Shown piece by piece: positions 60,868 through 64,000 of a DNA stretch of 64,000 bases (its first letter is position 1; every line of letters begins with the position of its first letter). Under the pieces are notes generated by a model. It was given only the letters and a program-made list of their open reading frames with translations. It had not been told where the DNA came from and searched no databases. The DNA comes from Solenopsis invicta (lineage: Eukaryota; Arthropoda; Insecta; Hymenoptera; Formicidae). Position numbers and translations under genes: made by a program. Location: positions 18,195,770 to 18,259,769 of the forward strand of contig NC_052669.1 of assembly GCF_016802725.1 (NCBI RefSeq). The letters run 5' to 3'.

Positions 60868-62364
60868 TGAATTGCGTTTCGGATACGTAAACTCGTCGCG
60901 GAATTTAATAGTGTATCTAAGTGATTTGTTTCGTGTAAACAGCGCGCGCCCATGCGCGCCTCTGATGATTATCTACAAGAGTAAACTCAACGGCTATCGA
61001 TTTTTCCCGCAGTTATCGCGACGGCTATAACGCTATTTCGGTGCGCTTCCGTTTTTCCCCGTGTGCACATGCAAACGACGCGACATGCAGTTTATATTAT
61101 CGTCGCGGTATTTTAACTCGCTTGAAATCGTCGGACGGACGTACCGATTCGTGTCAGTGGATCATCGATAGGCCGTAAAATTGCGAGCACGGGTGTAAAT
61201 GAGGAAATTCCGCGCGCTAATGCGTTTTACGTCATTATCACCGGCGTAATTATTAGCCGGGAGAGTGACAAAAATATGCGAACGTACATACGTTTGCGAT
61301 CTTACGTTCGGAGCACGCGCGGCGGCGGCGAGAGCCGCTCGCTAATTGCGGCAATCTCGCGGCGAAATTCACACAGGCGACGAGTTTATGCCCTCTCGAG
61401 TCGATGCACCGTTGAAAGAGGTTTTGATCACGCGGGTACGTACGATCAATAGCGCGTACGCATAACGCGTATTATTGCCGTCGTAAAATCGTTCAAGTAA
61501 TTGCGGTTGCCAAACGCACGCGAGCTGTCGAGAGAACCCTCGACGTGTTCGACCAGCGGAATTCGCGATCTTAATTCTATTAAGAGTTACGTAAATTGCA
61601 TAATTAAAAGGGGATTCGTTGAAAAAGAAAACGAAGTGCGATTTCTCCCTCGGAATAATCTCGAGTTATTTATCCCGCTTGGTTTTAACGTCTTACATAA
61701 TTGACTAACGCGCAATGCAATCCAACGTCGCACGCGCGCGCGCGGGCAGCGAAAGAAATTCCTCTGGCCGTCGCGACTGGTTTTTGAATTTTTTTCAAAA
61801 CTCGTAGAAGCGGGAAATGTCATTGCGCTGCTCACGCTTGACATATGCCGATCAGCGAAATCGTCCGATAACACGCGCTCGTGCCGCTTATCACCGACGG
61901 CGGAGTGCACTGAACCAGGAGAGTGCGCGTGTGATTGGCCGTTTTAAATAATGACCGCGTAACGACGCGTGTGAAAAATGCGCGGCGGGACGAGAAATCC
62001 AATCTTCTTATCGCGCGATCGCAGAAATTCTCGTTTAGGCGCGACGCGACGCGGCGACGAGGACTTGATTAAGTTTTGCAGAAAATTGATTGCGGATCGC
62101 ACCGACGCATAAATACGCGTCGCGCGTATCTTCTCGCACGGTGTGATATTTAATGTATTTATTTAACATCGCGCGCGGGATAATCTACGACGCGTTCGAG
62201 AAGACGTGCCGGACGTGTTGAATCTTTTACGAATCTGCCGGATAATTTAACTTCGTGTAATTTTATGTCATAGATTTTTATTTCGTTTCAGCAGCTCGAT
62301 AATAATAATAGGATATTTTATCTAAAATTATGTACGATACTTCATTTTGATATGTATAATCGTA
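60868..62364. other. No gene seen: CpG-rich block
   Basis: Very CpG-rich (60930-62220) with many CGCG words. No frame above 107 codons. The sharp change to AT-rich DNA at about 62230 precedes the tandem repeat. Confidence 0.55.
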
Positions 62365-62749
62365 ATTATTGCCATTTTTTAAAATTACGAATTGCTGATG
62401 CATTCGAGTATCTTCCCACCCCTCTCTCCTTTGGGAAATATATTTAATACATTTGTTAAATACGGAATTTTTATAATAATCTCCGATATGTTCGAAGAAT
62501 TTTAAGATACGTTAAATTTTCTAACGAGATTTGGCTGAATAACTGAACTTCGTCTAATCTAACATTACAGATTTATTTCATCTAATAATATTTCATTTAA
62601 ATAAATATTAGCTTTTATAATTCTGGGAATAATTCTCGTCGTTGACACAATGACAAATATATTTCCATTATTTTATAAATTGTTAATTTGAGTATCTCTT
62701 TTTAAGAATCTTCTTTTCAAGAATATATTCGATAAATATTAAATATATA

Positions 62750-62928
62750 CACCAAAAAAATTTTTACGTTAAAGTAAATATGTGTTTATTTTAATACACA
62801 TTTTCTTGAATAAAAAATATTTTCTAAGTTTAAAAATAAATTATTTTATACTGGCTAATATTTATTTAAATCAAGGAAATGATGTTAATATAAAAATACT
62901 TGCTACAACACAAAAAATTTTTTCAATG
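62750..62928 (+). mobile_element. MITE family F, copy 2 (179 bp)
   Basis: It starts CACCAAAAAAATTTTTACG after TA (62748-62749) and ends TTTTTTCAATG before TA (62929-62930). It is embedded in the direct repeat unit at 62485-62939. Confidence 0.8.
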
Positions 62929-63234
62929 TACTAATTTTCGATATGTTCGAAGAAGTTTAAAATACATAAAATTTTCTACCGAGATTTTGTTGCATAATTG
63001 AACTTCGTTTAATCACAGATTTATTTCGTCCAATGATAATAATAATACTTTGTTCAAATACTTTTAGCAATATTTTTTTTTAGAAAAAATTATTTATTCT
63101 TTCTCTAATTTTGTACGGAATTATTCTCGTTGCTGACGCAATGACATAATTTTACTTCCATTATTTTATGAATTGTTAATTTAAGTATCTCTTTTCGAGA
63201 ATATTCAATAAATTCGTTAAATATGAAATATATA

Positions 63235-63414
63235 CACCAAAAAAATTTTTTTACATTGAAGTAAATATGTATTTATCTTAATATAATTTTCTTGCTTAAA
63301 AAACATTTTCTAAGTTTAAAAATTAATTATTTTATACTAGCTAATGTTTATTTAAATCAAGGAAATAATGTTAAAATAAGAGTACTTATTTTAACGTAAA
63401 CAATTTTTTCAATA
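63235..63414 (+). mobile_element. MITE family F, copy 3 (180 bp)
   Basis: It starts CACCAAAAAAATTTTTTTAC after TA (63233-63234) and ends TTTTTTCAATA before TA (63415-63416). It occupies the same place in the second repeat unit as copy 2 does in the first, so it was duplicated along with the unit rather than inserted separately. Confidence 0.8.
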
Positions 63415-63735
63415 TACTAACTTTCGATCTGTTCGAAGAAACTTGAAATAAAATTTTCTAATAAAATTTTGTTGGATAATTGAACTTTGTCTAATCATAG
63501 ATTTATTTCGTCTAATGATAATAATGATACTTGTTCAAATACTTTTAGCAATATTAAAAAAAAAAAAAATTATTTATTCCTTCTCTAATTTTATACGGAA
63601 TTATTCTCGCCGTTGCACAATGACATGAACTTATTTCCATTATTTTAAATTATGAACTGCTGCTGCATTCATTCGAGTATCTTCTTCCGATAACATTCAA
63701 TATATTCGTTAAACATCCCTGCCTGCACCGGATGT

Positions 63736-64000
63736 AACAGAGACGTGCTGTTTTAATCACAAAGTCGCAGAAAATATGATACGTCTTGTGCACGTCGCCG
63801 CGACGTAACTAAATAATTTGAATGTTTCAATTAATTAGCTGTTTGTTGAATTTTCTTTTCTATTATAACTTATATTTTAAAGATAAATAATATTTTACTT
63901 TTTAAAAATGATGTTTTTCATTTAATGTAATTAAATTTAACACGTAATTGTGAAGACGTTACGTAGAGTAATGTACAGTTGGGAAATACTATCGCGGTAT
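63736..64000. other. No gene seen at the right edge
   Basis: Mixed to AT-rich DNA after the last tandem unit, cut by the window end. Confidence 0.5.

Larger units (their letters stand above)
62365..63735 (+). repeat. Direct tandem repeat, period about 455-486 bp, two full and two partial units
   Basis: The marker GATATGTTCGAAGAA (GATCTG in the third) starts units at 62485, 62940 and 63426. Ordered shared blocks are ACTGAACTTCGTCTAAT or ATTGAACTTCG, CAGATTTATTTCRTC, GGAATWATTCTCG, CAATGACA, TTTCCATTATTTTA and GAGTATCTC. The sequence before 62485 (ATTGCTGATGCATTCGAGTA near 62392) matches the tail of the last unit (near 63665), so a partial unit lies on the left. The third unit lacks the MITE. 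Composition is about 75 percent A+T. Confidence 0.8.

Overview
The window looks like nuclear DNA of an insect, most likely a hymenopteran and perhaps an ant. This rests on composition and repeat content, not on a recognised protein. GC-moderate blocks very rich in CpG (many CGCG and GCGC runs) alternate with strongly AT-rich blocks. There are long compound (TG)n/(TGCG)n microsatellites and many short palindromic DNA transposons (MITEs) flanked by TA or TTAA. No prokaryotic features (operons, Shine-Dalgarno sites, IS elements, CRISPR arrays) are present. The only certain genes are three eukaryotic tRNA genes with internal pol III promoters.

No protein-coding exon can be supported. The longest open frame (32632-33399, 255 codons) and the others above about 120 codons lie in CpG-rich, stop-poor DNA, usually with open frames on the opposite strand too, and show no domain, signal peptide or family motif I recognise. 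The window is best read as intergenic or large-intron DNA.

Layout. 1-5.7 kb: a repeat carrying a 204-bp alternating purine-pyrimidine microsatellite, a CpG-rich block, then a TTAA-flanked element (4957-5458) and a perfect-ended MITE (5501-5713). 5.7-15.5 kb: mostly unique CpG-rich and AT-rich DNA with simple repeats. 15.5-18.7 kb: a 911-bp foldback element and two smaller palindromes. 20.2-20.6 kb: a MITE whose end runs straight into a 179-bp microsatellite. 22-24 kb: an AT-rich repeat and one MITE nested inside another. 25.7-26.4 kb: a candidate TATA/initiator core promoter and a repeat with a second copy at 35.5 kb. 33.8-41.9 kb: several MITEs. 45.4-48.6 kb: tRNA-Lys(CTT), tRNA-Asp(GTC) and tRNA-Ser(GCT), all on the minus strand, with a palindromic MITE between the first two. 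51-56.4 kb: further MITEs.

The most striking object is a 2.27-kb near-perfect palindrome at 56424-58693. Its arms are about 1 kb, it is bounded by a matching 10-bp sequence on each side, and its interior is ten units of a 165-bp repeat ordered FF-RR-FFFF-RR. The right end (62.36-63.74 kb) is a partial tandem array with a period of roughly 455-486 bp; two of its units carry the same TA-flanked MITE at the same place.

The tRNA genes act independently in translation. The rest is mainly a record of transposon insertion, nested insertion, duplication and microsatellite growth.
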